A stretch of 64,000 nucleotides of DNA, taken from assembly GCA_016719535.1 (NCBI GenBank), contig JADJYX010000039.1, positions 1-64,000 on the forward strand, given 5' to 3'. The first letter of the stretch is position 1. Every line of letters begins with the position of its first letter. This DNA is from Rubrivivax sp. GTDB lineage: Bacteria > Pseudomonadota > Gammaproteobacteria > Burkholderiales > Burkholderiaceae_C. The notes under the pieces are model-generated. The model saw only the letters and a program-made list of their open reading frames with translations. It was not told where the DNA came from and searched no databases. Below are positions 33,852-42,754 of the stretch, in pieces. Both the position numbers and the translations under genes were made by a program.

Positions 33852-35000
33852 GGGCACGCGGCGCAGTTCCTCGCTGCCCGGCGGGCGCAGGTAGGGGTCG
33901 TGGGTGCTGAAGACGGTGCCGTCGGGCTGGCGCAGCACGCGGTCGCCGCCGTGGATGCTGCTCTGCACCGGGCCGCCGGTGCGGCCCTGGTAGGTGTTGT
34001 ATTCGCCCACGCCTTCGAGCGTGCGACGGTGCATGCGGTCGTTGGTGGCCTGCGTATCGGCCCAGGTCTGCGACTGGATGCGCGCCACGTCCTGCTGCGT
34101 CTGCGCCCGGATGGCGGCGCGGTCGGCCGCGCCCTGCGCGTTGATGCGCGCCATCTCGCCCGCATGCCAGCGCTCGATGTGCTGGCGCTGCGCGGCCGAG
34201 AAGCGCTCCACCGCGGCCTGCCCGCCCTGCTGCACCAGCGCCAGCCACTGCGGATCGGGCCGCAGCGAGCGCGCGATGCGCTCGCCGACCGCCGCATCGG
34301 GCGCGCCGCCGAGCGCGCGCTGCGACATCACCATCGCGGTGCCGCCCATCACGCTGGCCTGCACCTCGGTGAACTGCACCGTGGCACTGAAGCGCTCCTG
34401 CACCTCGCCGGCCGGCGCCGCCCAGGCCACCAGCAGTTCACCGGCATCGTGCTGCATGCGGACCGACGGCGCCGCCGTCGCCTTGGCCGCCGCCTCGCGC
34501 GCCAGGTCGGGCCGGTCGCGATAGTCGAGCAGCCGTGCGCCCGGCCGCCGCTGCTGCACCACGGCCATCAGGAAGTCGCGCGCCGACGCGAACGGCAGCA
34601 CCGGGCACGGGTTCATCTGCACCGCACGGCCCTGCAGCTGCCAGCTCAGGCCGTGCATCAGTTCGAAGGCCTGGCGGCCGTCGGCGGAGGCCGCCATCCA
34701 GCCCAGCCGCAACTGGTTGGCGGCACAGTTCGTGCGGCGGTCCCATTGCACCCCGCCCTGGCTCTGCCAGCCGGCGGGCAGGTCGACCAGCACCGCCACC
34801 ATCGGCGCGCCAAAACCCTGGGCATCGACGATGGCGGTCTCGCCGCCTTGGCGGCTTGCCACTGGCGCAGCGGTCGCGGCCGCCGCGGGTGCCGCGGGTG
34901 TCGCGTCGGCCGGCGTGGTCTCGGGCGCGCGCCCGCATCCGCTCGACATCAGCAGCAGCCCGCCCAGGATGGACGGCAGCATCGGCCCGCTTGCACGCAT
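33849..35000 (-). CDS. Hypothetical lipoprotein
   Basis: A 383-residue predicted lipoprotein. A short signal peptide ends in the lipobox-like LLLMSSGC (about residues 15-22), and an Ala/Pro/Thr-rich linker to residue 50 follows. The body has no family I recognise. The C-terminal third is Gln/Arg/Ala-rich and helical (QTQQDVARIQSQTWADTQATND), then a tail with GGDRVLRQPDGTVFSTHDPYL. It is downstream of a small membrane protein and lpxC on the same strand. Envelope location is inferred from the signal. Confidence 0.7.
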   Translation of the reverse strand: MRASGPMLPSILGGLLLMSSGCGRAPETTPADATPAAPAAAATAAPVASRQGGETAIVDAQGFGAPMVAVLVDLPAGWQSQGGVQWDRRTNCAANQLRLGWMAASADGRQAFELMHGLSWQLQGRAVQMNPCPVLPFASARDFLMAVVQQRRPGARLLDYRDRPDLAREAAAKATAAPSVRMQHDAGELLVAWAAPAGEVQERFSATVQFTEVQASVMGGTAMVMSQRALGGAPDAAVGERIARSLRPDPQWLALVQQGGQAAVERFSAAQRQHIERWHAGEMARINAQGAADRAAIRAQTQQDVARIQSQTWADTQATNDRMHRRTLEGVGEYNTYQGRTGGPVQSSIHGGDRVLRQPDGTVFSTHDPYLRPPGSEELRRVP

Positions 35001-35011
35001 CGAACGCCCCC

Positions 35012-35197
35012 CTACAGCATCAGTGCCAGCCTCTCGAGGATCAGCACCGCAAAGAAGCCGAACGCCGCCAGCACCGTCCACTTGATGATGACGATGCCGC
35101 GCTGGCGCCACACCGGCTGGCTGGTGCCGATGTACATGGCAAAGCACAGCAGCCCCGTCAGCAGCAGGAAGCCGAAGACCAGGCGGAAGGCCACCAT
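35012..35197 (-). CDS. Small two-helix membrane protein
   Basis: A 61-residue protein with two membrane helices (VFGFLLLTGLLCFAMYIG and TVLAAFGFFAVLILERLAL) joined by a short loop with QPVWRQRG. It starts 11 bases after the lpxC stop and ends 11 bases before the lipoprotein start, so all three are likely co-transcribed. Function unknown. Confidence 0.7.
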   Translation of the reverse strand: MVAFRLVFGFLLLTGLLCFAMYIGTSQPVWRQRGIVIIKWTVLAAFGFFAVLILERLALML

Positions 35198-35208
35198 CGC
35201 AATGGCCC

Positions 35209-36144
35209 CTACCAGGCCGGGGCCAGCTCGGCCAGGCCGCGGGGTGCGTCGGCCGGACGCTCGAAGGTGACGATCTCGTAGGCCGTGGCATCGGCCAGCA
35301 GCTGGCGCAGCAGCCTGTTGTTGAGCGCGTGGCCGCCCTTGAAGGCGGTATAGGCGCCGATCAGCGGCTTGCCGGCGACGTGCATGTCGCCCATCGCGTC
35401 GAGGATCTTGTGCTTGACGAATTCATCGTCGTAGCGCAGCCCGTCGGCATTGAGCACGCGGTACTCGTCGATGACGATGACGTTGTCCATGCTGCCGCCC
35501 AGGCCCAGGCCGCGGGCGCGCATCATCTCGACGTCCCTGGTGAAGCCGAAGGTGCGCGCACGCGCGATGTCGCGCTTGTACCGGCCGGTGCCGAAATCGA
35601 ATTCCTCGCGCTGGCCGGTGGCGTCGAGGGCGGGGTGGTTGAACTCGATCTCGAAGGCCAGCTTGTAGCCGTCGTAGGGCTCCAGCCGCGCCCATTTCAG
35701 CGTCGGGCCCTCGCCTTCGCGCACCTCGACCGCCTTCTTCACGCGGATGAAGCGCTTGGGCGCCGGCTGCAGTTCGATGCCCGCGCTCTGCAGCAGGAAG
35801 ACGAAGCTGGCCGCACTGCCGTCGAGGATGGGCACCTCTTCCGCCGTGATGTCGACGTAGAGGTTGTCCAGCCCCAGCCCGGCGCAGGCCGACAGCAGGT
35901 GCTCGATGGTCTGCACCTTGGGGCCGGCGGGGTCGTCCAGGCGGCTGATGGTGGTGGCCATGCGCGTATCGGTCACCGACTCGGGCGAGACGGGGATGTC
36001 CACCGGCACCGCCAGGTCGGTGCGCCGAAAGACGATGCCGGTATCGGGCGGCGCGGGGCGCAAGGTCAACTCGACCTTCTGGCCGCTGTGCACGCCCACG
36101 CCGACGGCGCGTGTCAGTGACTTGAGGGTGCGTTGCGGGACCAT
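35209..36144 (-). CDS. lpxC: UDP-3-O-acyl-N-acetylglucosamine deacetylase
   Basis: LpxC catalyses the committed step of lipid A synthesis. The 311-residue protein has the zinc motif TIEHLLSA (E81, H82), the catalytic HKILDAMGD block, and MDNVIVIDEYRVLN and FTRDVEMMRARGLGLGG signatures. Length matches the family. In Burkholderiales lpxC follows ftsZ; here the upstream neighbour on this strand is absent and a divergent aldehyde dehydrogenase gene begins 84 bases away, so the locus has been rearranged. Confidence 0.97.
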   Translation of the reverse strand: MVPQRTLKSLTRAVGVGVHSGQKVELTLRPAPPDTGIVFRRTDLAVPVDIPVSPESVTDTRMATTISRLDDPAGPKVQTIEHLLSACAGLGLDNLYVDITAEEVPILDGSAASFVFLLQSAGIELQPAPKRFIRVKKAVEVREGEGPTLKWARLEPYDGYKLAFEIEFNHPALDATGQREEFDFGTGRYKRDIARARTFGFTRDVEMMRARGLGLGGSMDNVIVIDEYRVLNADGLRYDDEFVKHKILDAMGDMHVAGKPLIGAYTAFKGGHALNNRLLRQLLADATAYEIVTFERPADAPRGLAELAPAW

Positions 36145-36228
36145 GGTGTGGATTGTCCTGCATCCGCCTCGCCGCGGCGGCACAAGGTCTAGGATGCGCG
36201 CTCCAGTTTTTCCGCCATCGCGCCGACC

Positions 36229-37656
36229 ATGACCCCCCTCACCGACAGCACCCCCGAACAGATCGACAGCGCCGTGCGCGCGGCGCAGGCCGCGGCGGCC
36301 GACTTCGGCCGCAGCGCCGCGGCCACGCGCAGCGCGCTGCTGCGCGCGCTGGCCGATGCGCTGGAGGCCGAGCGCGCCAGCCTGGTGCCGCTGGCCGATG
36401 CCGAGAGCCACCTCGGCCCGGTGCGCCTGCATGGCGAGCTCGACCGCACGGCCTTCCAGCTGCGCGGCTTTGCCGACCAGGTCGACGCCGGCGCGCCCTT
36501 CACGATCGTCGACGATGCGGCGGTGCCGGGCGCCCCGCCCGCCGGCCGCCCGCGGCTGACGCGCGTGCGCATCCCCGTCGGCCCGGTGGCGATGTTCGCG
36601 GCCAGCAACTTTCCGTTCGCCTTCTCGGTGCTGGGCGGCGACACCGCGTCGGCACTGGCCGCCGGCTGCCCGGTGGTGGTCAAGTGCCACCCCGGCCACC
36701 CGCAGCTGTCGCGCGCCACCGTGGCACTGGCACAGCGCGTGGTCGCGCAGCAGGGCCTGCCGGCGGGTGTCTTCGGCGCCGTCGAAGGCGCGGCGGTGGC
36801 GGTCGGCGTCGGGCTGGTGCAGCACCCCGGCATCGCCGCGGTGGCCTTCACCGGCTCGTTGCGCGGCGGTGCGGCACTGGCCCGCGTGGCGCAGGACCGG
36901 CCGCAGCCGATTCCGTTCTACGGCGAGCTCGGCTCCATCAACCCCATCGTCGCGCTGCCGGCTGCGTTGCAGGCCAACGGCCCGGCGCTGGCCGCCACGC
37001 TGGCCGGGTCGATCACGCTGGGCTGCGGCCAGTTCTGCACCAGCCCGGGCGTGATCGTCGTGCGCGACGATGCGGCCGGCCAGGCCTTCGTGCGCCAGCT
37101 GGCCGAGGCCTTGGCCGCCGCCACGCCGCACCCGATGCTGCACGATGGCATCCGCGCCGGATTCGAGGCCGGTGCCGCCAGGCTGACCGCGCACCCCGGC
37201 GTGACGACGCTGGTGGCGCCCGACAGCCCCGACGGTGCACCGCGGGCGCGCCTGTTCACGACCGATGCCGCCACCTTCATCGCCAGCCACGCGCTGCACG
37301 ACGAGGTCTTCGGCCCGTCGGCACTGGTGGTGACCGTGCGCACGCTGACCGAGACAGTCGCCGTGCTGGATGCCGTGCAGGGCAGCCTGACCGTCACGCT
37401 CTGGGGCGCAGAGGCCGATGCGCCCGAGAACCACGCGCTGGTGCGTGCCGCCGAGCGCATCGCCGGCCGCGTGCTGTTTGCCGGCGTGCCCACCGGCGTG
37501 GCCGTCACCGCGGCGCAGCAGCATGGCGGCCCCTGGCCGTCGTCGACCGCGCCCTTCACCACCAGCGTGGGCTATGCGGCGCTGGACCGCTTCCTGCGCC
37601 CGCTGGCGCTGCAGGACGCGCCCGAGTGGCTGGTGGCCGCGCGCGGCCTGGCGTGA
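36229..37656 (+). CDS. NADP-dependent aldehyde dehydrogenase (ketoglutarate semialdehyde type)
   Basis: A 475-residue aldehyde dehydrogenase of the branch that oxidises 2,5-dioxopentanoate (alpha-ketoglutaric semialdehyde) in sugar-acid and hydroxyproline breakdown. The general base glutamate is in YGELGSINP, the nucleophilic cysteine in GQFCTSPG, and the cofactor region includes AASNFPFAFSVLGGD and KCHPGHP. Substrate is inferred from the branch only. It overlaps the transporter gene as GTGA. Confidence 0.88.
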   Translation: MTPLTDSTPEQIDSAVRAAQAAAADFGRSAAATRSALLRALADALEAERASLVPLADAESHLGPVRLHGELDRTAFQLRGFADQVDAGAPFTIVDDAAVPGAPPAGRPRLTRVRIPVGPVAMFAASNFPFAFSVLGGDTASALAAGCPVVVKCHPGHPQLSRATVALAQRVVAQQGLPAGVFGAVEGAAVAVGVGLVQHPGIAAVAFTGSLRGGAALARVAQDRPQPIPFYGELGSINPIVALPAALQANGPALAATLAGSITLGCGQFCTSPGVIVVRDDAAGQAFVRQLAEALAAATPHPMLHDGIRAGFEAGAARLTAHPGVTTLVAPDSPDGAPRARLFTTDAATFIASHALHDEVFGPSALVVTVRTLTETVAVLDAVQGSLTVTLWGAEADAPENHALVRAAERIAGRVLFAGVPTGVAVTAAQQHGGPWPSSTAPFTTSVGYAALDRFLRPLALQDAPEWLVAARGLA

Positions 37657-38600
37657 GCAAGCACGGCGCGGCCACGCCGGCGCGTTCGCCGCTGGCCGCC
37701 GGGCTGGCCTGGGGGCTGCTGGCCGCGGCCATCTGGACGGTCTATTCGGTGCTGGCGCGGCTGGGCATCAAGTCGGGCCTGTCGCCGCTGGACATGACGC
37801 TGCTGCGTTTCGTGCCCGGCGCGGTGCTGATGCTGCCGGTCGTGCTGCACTGGGGCTGGCGCGACCTGGCCGGCATCGGCTGGCGCCGCGGGCTGGTGCT
37901 GGCGGCCTTGTCGGGGCCGGTCTTCAGCCTGCTCTTCATGACCGGCTTCGCGCATGCGCCGCTGGCGCATGGCGCCGTCATCGCGCCGGCCTGCCAGATG
38001 CTGGCCGGCGTCGGCTTCTCGGCCTGGCTGGCGCGCCAGCCGGTCACGCGCGAGACCATCGGCGGCGGTCTGTTCGTGCTGCTCGGCCTGGGCTTCATGG
38101 GCGGCGATGGCCTGCTGCACGCCGCGGGCAGCACCGTCTGGCTGGGCGACCTGCTGTTTGCCGCCGCCGGCTGCAGCTGGGGCCTGTTCGGTGCGCTGTC
38201 GCGGCGCTGGCACGCCGACCCGCTGCGCCTGACCGGCGTGGCCGTGGTGCTGGCCTGCGCGATCTACCTGCCGATCTATGCAGCGCTCGGCGACACCACC
38301 GCGCTGCGCGCTGCCGCACCGGGCTTCGTCGTGCTGCAGGCGGTGGCGCACGGCATCGGCGCCGGGCTGGTGGCGGTGCTGGCCTACAGCCGTGCGGTGC
38401 TGCTGCTGGGCGCCGGCCGCGCCGCCTTCTTCGGCGCCATGGTGCCGGGCGCGGCGGCGCTGCTGGCGATTCCGGTGCTCGGCGAGGTGCCGACGGTGCT
38501 GCAGATCGCCGGGCTGCTGGCGGTGGTGGCGGGCCTGCTGGTGGCCTTCGGTGCGGTGCGCGTGCTGCTGGAGCGGGCGCAGCGCGGCGCTGCGGCATGA
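37653..38600 (+). CDS. DMT-superfamily transporter (two EamA domains)
   Basis: A 315-residue inner-membrane exporter-type protein with about ten helices arranged as two EamA repeats (residues about 17-145 and 155-305). It starts with GTG overlapping the aldehyde dehydrogenase stop, and its own stop overlaps the following HAD gene. The tight coupling suggests that all three serve one metabolic task, but no substrate can be named. Confidence 0.87.
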   Translation: MSKHGAATPARSPLAAGLAWGLLAAAIWTVYSVLARLGIKSGLSPLDMTLLRFVPGAVLMLPVVLHWGWRDLAGIGWRRGLVLAALSGPVFSLLFMTGFAHAPLAHGAVIAPACQMLAGVGFSAWLARQPVTRETIGGGLFVLLGLGFMGGDGLLHAAGSTVWLGDLLFAAAGCSWGLFGALSRRWHADPLRLTGVAVVLACAIYLPIYAALGDTTALRAAAPGFVVLQAVAHGIGAGLVAVLAYSRAVLLLGAGRAAFFGAMVPGAAALLAIPVLGEVPTVLQIAGLLAVVAGLLVAFGAVRVLLERAQRGAAA

Positions 38601-39313
38601 TCGCCGGCATGAGCACCCCCCCGATCCGCGCCCTGATCTTCGACGTCTTCGGCACCCTGGTCGACTGGCATGGCTCGATCGCGCGCGAGGTGGGCGCGCT
38701 GCTGGGCAACCGCGTGCCGGACCCGGCGCCATTCGCCGTCGACTGGCGCGCCCAATACCAGCCGGCGATGGAAGCGGTGCGCAGCGGTGTGCTGCCCTTC
38801 TGCAAGCTCGACCTGCTGCACCGCCACAACCTCGACCGCGTGCTGGCCGACCGCGGGCTGCACGATGTCGACGAGGCCACGCGGGTGCAGCTCAACCTCG
38901 CCTGGCACCGGCTCGATGCCTGGCCCGACGTGCCGCCCGGCCTGATGCGGCTGCGCGAGCGCTTTCGCATCGCGCCGTGCAGCAACGGCAACATCAGCCT
39001 GATGGTCGACCTGGCGCGGCGCAACGGCCTGTGCTGGGACGCCATCCTCGGTGCCGAACTGGCGCGCGACTACAAGCCGCAGCCGGTGGTCTACCGCTCG
39101 TCCTGCGCCGCCTTCGACTGCGACCCGGCCGAGGTGCTGATGGTGGCCGCCCATTCGTCGGACCTGGCCGCGGCGGCAGCCTGCGGGCTGCGCACCGCCC
39201 ACATCGCGCGGCCCGACGAGCACGGCACCGGCATCGGCGAACGTGCGGCCGACGTGCCGGTGGACTGGCAGGCGCGGGATCTGCTGGACCTGGCGCAGCA
39301 GCTGGGCTGCTGA
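38597..39313 (+). CDS. Haloacid dehalogenase type II family hydrolase
   Basis: A 238-residue HAD hydrolase resembling L-2-haloacid dehalogenases. The nucleophile D16 is in FDVFGTLVDW, motif II is CSNGN, the lysine is in DYKPQPVVYR and the last acidic region is in VAAHSSDLAAAAACG. The first ATG overlaps the transporter stop; a second in-frame ATG at 38609 is possible. Whether it truly dehalogenates is not shown; many such genes act on phosphorylated or halogenated small acids. Confidence 0.85.
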   Translation: MIAGMSTPPIRALIFDVFGTLVDWHGSIAREVGALLGNRVPDPAPFAVDWRAQYQPAMEAVRSGVLPFCKLDLLHRHNLDRVLADRGLHDVDEATRVQLNLAWHRLDAWPDVPPGLMRLRERFRIAPCSNGNISLMVDLARRNGLCWDAILGAELARDYKPQPVVYRSSCAAFDCDPAEVLMVAAHSSDLAAAAACGLRTAHIARPDEHGTGIGERAADVPVDWQARDLLDLAQQLGC

Positions 39314-39428
39314 CCCCGCGGCGCCGCGTCGGCGCCGATACCTGCCGTCACACCATGCGGCCGCGTTGTCACATGCTGGCCGTGCTGGCACGCTAGGGTC
39401 TGGTCCCTCGCGAGTCACGGAGGTCGCC

Positions 39429-39887
39429 ATGTCACCCGCCTGCCCGCCGGCCACGCCCGTGGCCGTGCCGCGCGTCAGCATCGCGCGCCTGATCGCCCGC
39501 CTCTATGCCCAGGCCGCGCCGACGGCCCGCTGGCAGCTGCTGGTGCAGTTGCTGCGCCCGCTCGGTCCGCTGGCGCTGGTGGGCATTGCCGCCGGTGCCT
39601 TCGCGCGGCTGCTGCCGGCGTCGCGCTGGCAGGGGGCGCAGCTGACGCCGGACGACGCCCGGCACTTCAGCACGCAGCAGGTGTTCGAACTGGCGCGTTA
39701 TGTCGAACAGAAAAGCCCCGAGCTGCTGCTGCAGCTGCCCGAGCTGATCAACGACCCGCGCCTGTGGCTGGGCAGCGCCACCGGCGCGCTGCTGCTGGCG
39801 CTGCTGCGCGCCAGCCCGTCGCGGTCACCGGCCGATGCGGCTCTACCATCGAGCCCTGGCCACGACCGGCTGCAGGAGGATCCATGA
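39429..39887 (+). CDS. Hypothetical protein with one or two hydrophobic segments
   Basis: A 152-residue protein of no recognised family. A GGAGGTCGCC ribosome site precedes the ATG. It has a hydrophobic helix (LRPLGPLALVGIAAGAFARLL), a soluble middle with an amphipathic helix (FELARYVEQKSPELLLQL) and a second short hydrophobic stretch (GSATGALLLALLRA). The stop overlaps the following glutathione transferase start (ATGA), so they are co-translated. Confidence 0.7.
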   Translation: MSPACPPATPVAVPRVSIARLIARLYAQAAPTARWQLLVQLLRPLGPLALVGIAAGAFARLLPASRWQGAQLTPDDARHFSTQQVFELARYVEQKSPELLLQLPELINDPRLWLGSATGALLLALLRASPSRSPADAALPSSPGHDRLQEDP

Positions 39888-40522
39888 ACGACCACGTGCT
39901 GCACGGCAACCCCGGCTGGGGTTCGGCCCTGGTCGAGGCGCAGCTCGACTGGTATGGCCTGCCCTGGCGCTACCAGGCCAGCGGCGACCTGTTCGCGTCG
40001 GCCGAGGCGCGCGAGCGGCTGCGCGCGCTCAACCCGCTGTCGCAGGTGCCGGTGCTGGAACTGCCCGACGGCACGGTGATGACCGAGAGCGCCGCCATCA
40101 CGCTGCACCTGGCCGACCGCAGCGGCCGCGACGACCTCGTGCCCGGCCCGACGGCGCCCGAGCGCGCGGCCTTCCTGCGCTGGCTGGTCTTTCTGGTGGC
40201 CAATGTCTATCCGACCTTCACCTATGCCGACGAGCCGACGCGCTTCGTCAAGGACGCGGCCGCCGCCAAGGCCTTCCGCGCCGAGGTCGACGCCTATGCG
40301 CAGCGCCTGTGGCTGGCGATGGAAGGCGCCGCCGGCGCGCCCTGGTTTCTGGGCGCGCGCTGCTCGGCGATCGACATCTACCTGGCGGTGATGACGCGCT
40401 GGCGCCCGCGCCGCGACTGGTTTGCGCAGCAGGCGCCGAAGCTGCACGCCGCCGCGCTGCGTGCCGACGCGCTGCCGGCGCTGGCACCGATGCTGGCGCG
40501 CAATTTTCCGCCGGCGGCGTGA
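39884..40522 (+). CDS. Glutathione S-transferase family protein
   Basis: A 212-residue GST-fold protein. The thioredoxin-like domain has NPLSQVPVLELPDGTVMTESAAI, with the cis-proline and the ES pair that binds glutathione, and the C-terminal helical domain has CSAIDIYLAVMTRW. The N-terminal active-site region reads GNPGWGSALVEAQLDWYGLP, with a serine as the likely thiolate stabiliser. A GGAGGAT ribosome site precedes it. Substrate unknown. Confidence 0.88.
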   Translation: MNDHVLHGNPGWGSALVEAQLDWYGLPWRYQASGDLFASAEARERLRALNPLSQVPVLELPDGTVMTESAAITLHLADRSGRDDLVPGPTAPERAAFLRWLVFLVANVYPTFTYADEPTRFVKDAAAAKAFRAEVDAYAQRLWLAMEGAAGAPWFLGARCSAIDIYLAVMTRWRPRRDWFAQQAPKLHAAALRADALPALAPMLARNFPPAA

Positions 40523-40893
40523 GCACCGGGGCGCGCCACCGCGGTCCGGCCTGACGATGGGGTCGCGGCTGCACACAGCCGGGCCGCCGCACGCGCGTTC
40601 GCGGTCGATCGCACAAGCTCGTGAGGCTGGACCTCTTCGGATCGAGGGGCGGCTGACGGCGCATTGCTGTCGCCGGTTGTTGGTCTGTGGACGCCGCTGC
40701 GGCAAGGCTGCGGGTGGGCCCTGCCGTCGGCTCAGAATCGAGCCGTAGCGTGGCGCTGCGCGCCAAGCCGAGCGTCTGAGCGCACGGCCCTGCCCGGTCT
40801 GCCCCTCGGGCCCGCAGCTGCACGGGCAGAGGCACCGTGAGGGACTTCAACGCAACAGCCAACGCCGCCGAACCCGGCAGCCCCGCCACAGCC
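40523..40893. other. Intergenic region of 371 bases with no recognised feature
   Basis: Lies between convergent GST and oxidoreductase genes. Open frames cross it but none has a family likeness or ribosome site. No tRNA, clear terminator or repeat was found. The composition is slightly less codon-like than the neighbours; it may be decayed coding DNA. Confidence 0.5.
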
Positions 40894-42027
40894 TCAGGGC
40901 GTGATCAGGTATTTCTCACCGGTGGCACGGCGGGTGTAGGCGGCAACGGCCTCGGCGCTCAAGGCGCCGGGCAGCGAGACCTCGTGGCTGTAGTGGCTGG
41001 CGAAGGTGGTGGTCAGTTGATCGGCCACGCGCTGCTTCAGGCCCTGCACGACTTCGGGCGCCAGCTTCGAGAGGTAGGGAAAGACCAGCCAGCCGCCCAC
41101 GCCCCAGGCCATGCCCACGCGGCGGTGGATGACCGTAGGCGCGGCGTCGAGGTTGCCATAGAGGTAGACCTGCTTGTGCGTGTCGCTGCCGTAGCGGCTG
41201 TAGGCACCGCCGGCCTTGCGCTGCAGCGCGGCCTCCATCGCCACCAGGATCTGCGACGCCAGCGTGCCGCCGCCGGTGGCGTCGAAGGCCAGCGTGGCGC
41301 CGGTGGCGGCGATGGCATTCACCAGGCCGGCCTCGAAATCGGGCGCGCTGCTGTCGACCACGTGCTCGGCACCCAGCCCGCGCAGCAGCGCCCCCTGCGC
41401 GGGCGTGCGCACGATATTGACGAGGCCGATGCCGTCCTGCCGGCAGATGCGCACCAGCATCTGCCCGAGGTTGGACGCGGCGGCGGTGTGCACGAGCGCG
41501 GCATGACCCTCGCGCTTCAGGGTCTGCACGAAGCCGAGCGCGGTCAGCGGGTTGATGAAGCACGATGCGCCCTGCGCCGGCGTGGCCCCGGCGGGCAATG
41601 GCAGGCAGGCCTCGGCCCTCACGGCGCGGTATTGCGCATACATGGCGCCGCCCATCGCCGCCACGCGCCGGCCCATCAGCGCCTGCGCCGGCGCCGACGC
41701 ACCGGCGGCGACCACCGTGCCGCAGCCCTCGTTGCCGGCCGGCAGCGCCAGGCCCACGCGGCCGGCCATCGCGCCCATCGCCGCGGCCGGCACGCGGGCC
41801 CGCACGCGCGGGCGATCGGCGGGGCCATCGACCGCCACGGTGGCGAGATCGGCGGCACCGAAGAGCAGGCCGATGTCGGAGGGGTTGATGGGCGTGGCTT
41901 CGATGCGGATCAGCACCTCGTCGTCGGCCGGCACGGGCACCGGCACCTCGTGCAGCGAGAGGTCGAGCGTGCCGTCGGCGCCGATCAGCGAACGCAGTTG
42001 CAGGGCGGTGGCGGGCAGCGTGGTCAT
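40894..42027 (-). CDS. Zinc-free quinone oxidoreductase-like MDR protein
   Basis: A 377-residue medium-chain dehydrogenase. GroES-like domain with EVLIRIEATPINPSDIGLLFG and GNEGCGTVVAAG; nucleotide-binding domain around ALVHTAAASNLGQMLVRICR, with AFDATGGGTLASQIL following. The usual AxxGxxG pattern is changed to AAASNLGQ, as in a distinct clade of MDR proteins. No zinc ligands are visible. Likely an NADPH-dependent enone or quinone reductase. Confidence 0.83.
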   Translation of the reverse strand: MTTLPATALQLRSLIGADGTLDLSLHEVPVPVPADDEVLIRIEATPINPSDIGLLFGAADLATVAVDGPADRPRVRARVPAAAMGAMAGRVGLALPAGNEGCGTVVAAGASAPAQALMGRRVAAMGGAMYAQYRAVRAEACLPLPAGATPAQGASCFINPLTALGFVQTLKREGHAALVHTAAASNLGQMLVRICRQDGIGLVNIVRTPAQGALLRGLGAEHVVDSSAPDFEAGLVNAIAATGATLAFDATGGGTLASQILVAMEAALQRKAGGAYSRYGSDTHKQVYLYGNLDAAPTVIHRRVGMAWGVGGWLVFPYLSKLAPEVVQGLKQRVADQLTTTFASHYSHEVSLPGALSAEAVAAYTRRATGEKYLITP

Positions 42028-42073
42028 GGCGGTCTCGGTGTTGTGAAGGGGATTCGGGGACAGCGGCGCGGCT

Positions 42074-42754
42074 TCAGCGCGTGGGTTTGGTGCCCTGCAG
42101 CACCAGCTCGATGCGGCGGCCCAGGCGCGTGGCCTCGGCGGCATCGCCGGCGTCGCGCGCACGCTGTTGCTGTGCGCCCAGCCAGGCCAGCAGCGGCCGG
42201 CGCCAGCCCTGCGCCGATGCGGTATCGACGGCCAGCGCCAGCACCGCCGGCGCCGCCTGGCCGCCCTGCAGCCACAGCGCCGCGGCCAGCAGGCGCGACA
42301 ACGGGTCGGGCGTGGCCTGCAGCGCGGCGAGCTGAGCCGCTTCGGCGGCCGGCGCGGCCGCCAGCGGCTGCTGCGGCGGCGGCAGCAGGCCGCGCTGCGC
42401 GGGGTCGAGCCGGCCGCGCAGGTAGGCGGCGTAGGCCAGCTCGGACCGCCCGGCGTCGATACGCAGGCGCTCGAAACCCTCGCAGGGGCCAAACTGCAGG
42501 CTGGCCACCAGCGCGGCGCAGCGCATCAGCTCGGCACGTGCCATCAGGTCGGGCCGGCCGGTGCGCGCGATCTCGGCGCGCGCGCGGGTGAATTCGTCGG
42601 TGGCGACGCGGTCGTTGCCGGCCAGCAGCGCCTGCTGCGTGCGCTGCAGCGACGAGCTGGCATCGAGCTGCCAGTCGGGCGTGGGCGCACCGGCGCAGCC
42701 GACCAGCAGCGCCGCCAGCAGCATCGTGCCCAGCCTCGGCGTCGTTCGCTTCAT
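42074..42754 (-). CDS. Lipoprotein partner of the MCE transporter
   Basis: A 226-residue predicted lipoprotein: signal peptide with lipobox LLVGC (cysteine near residue 20), then an Ala/Leu-rich helical body (ASSSLQRTQQALLAGNDRVA) resembling TPR-like repeats. It overlaps the MCE gene as ATGA, so it belongs to the same operon. MCE systems often include an outer-membrane or periplasmic lipoprotein; the role here is inferred from position. Confidence 0.7.
   Translation of the reverse strand: MKRTTPRLGTMLLAALLVGCAGAPTPDWQLDASSSLQRTQQALLAGNDRVATDEFTRARAEIARTGRPDLMARAELMRCAALVASLQFGPCEGFERLRIDAGRSELAYAAYLRGRLDPAQRGLLPPPQQPLAAAPAAEAAQLAALQATPDPLSRLLAAALWLQGGQAAPAVLALAVDTASAQGWRRPLLAWLGAQQQRARDAGDAAEATRLGRRIELVLQGTKPTR

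Noticed and set aside
40248..40889. Minus-strand frame across the 40.5-40.9 kb intergenic region
   Set aside because: Half of it is antisense to the GST gene; no ribosome site or family likeness.
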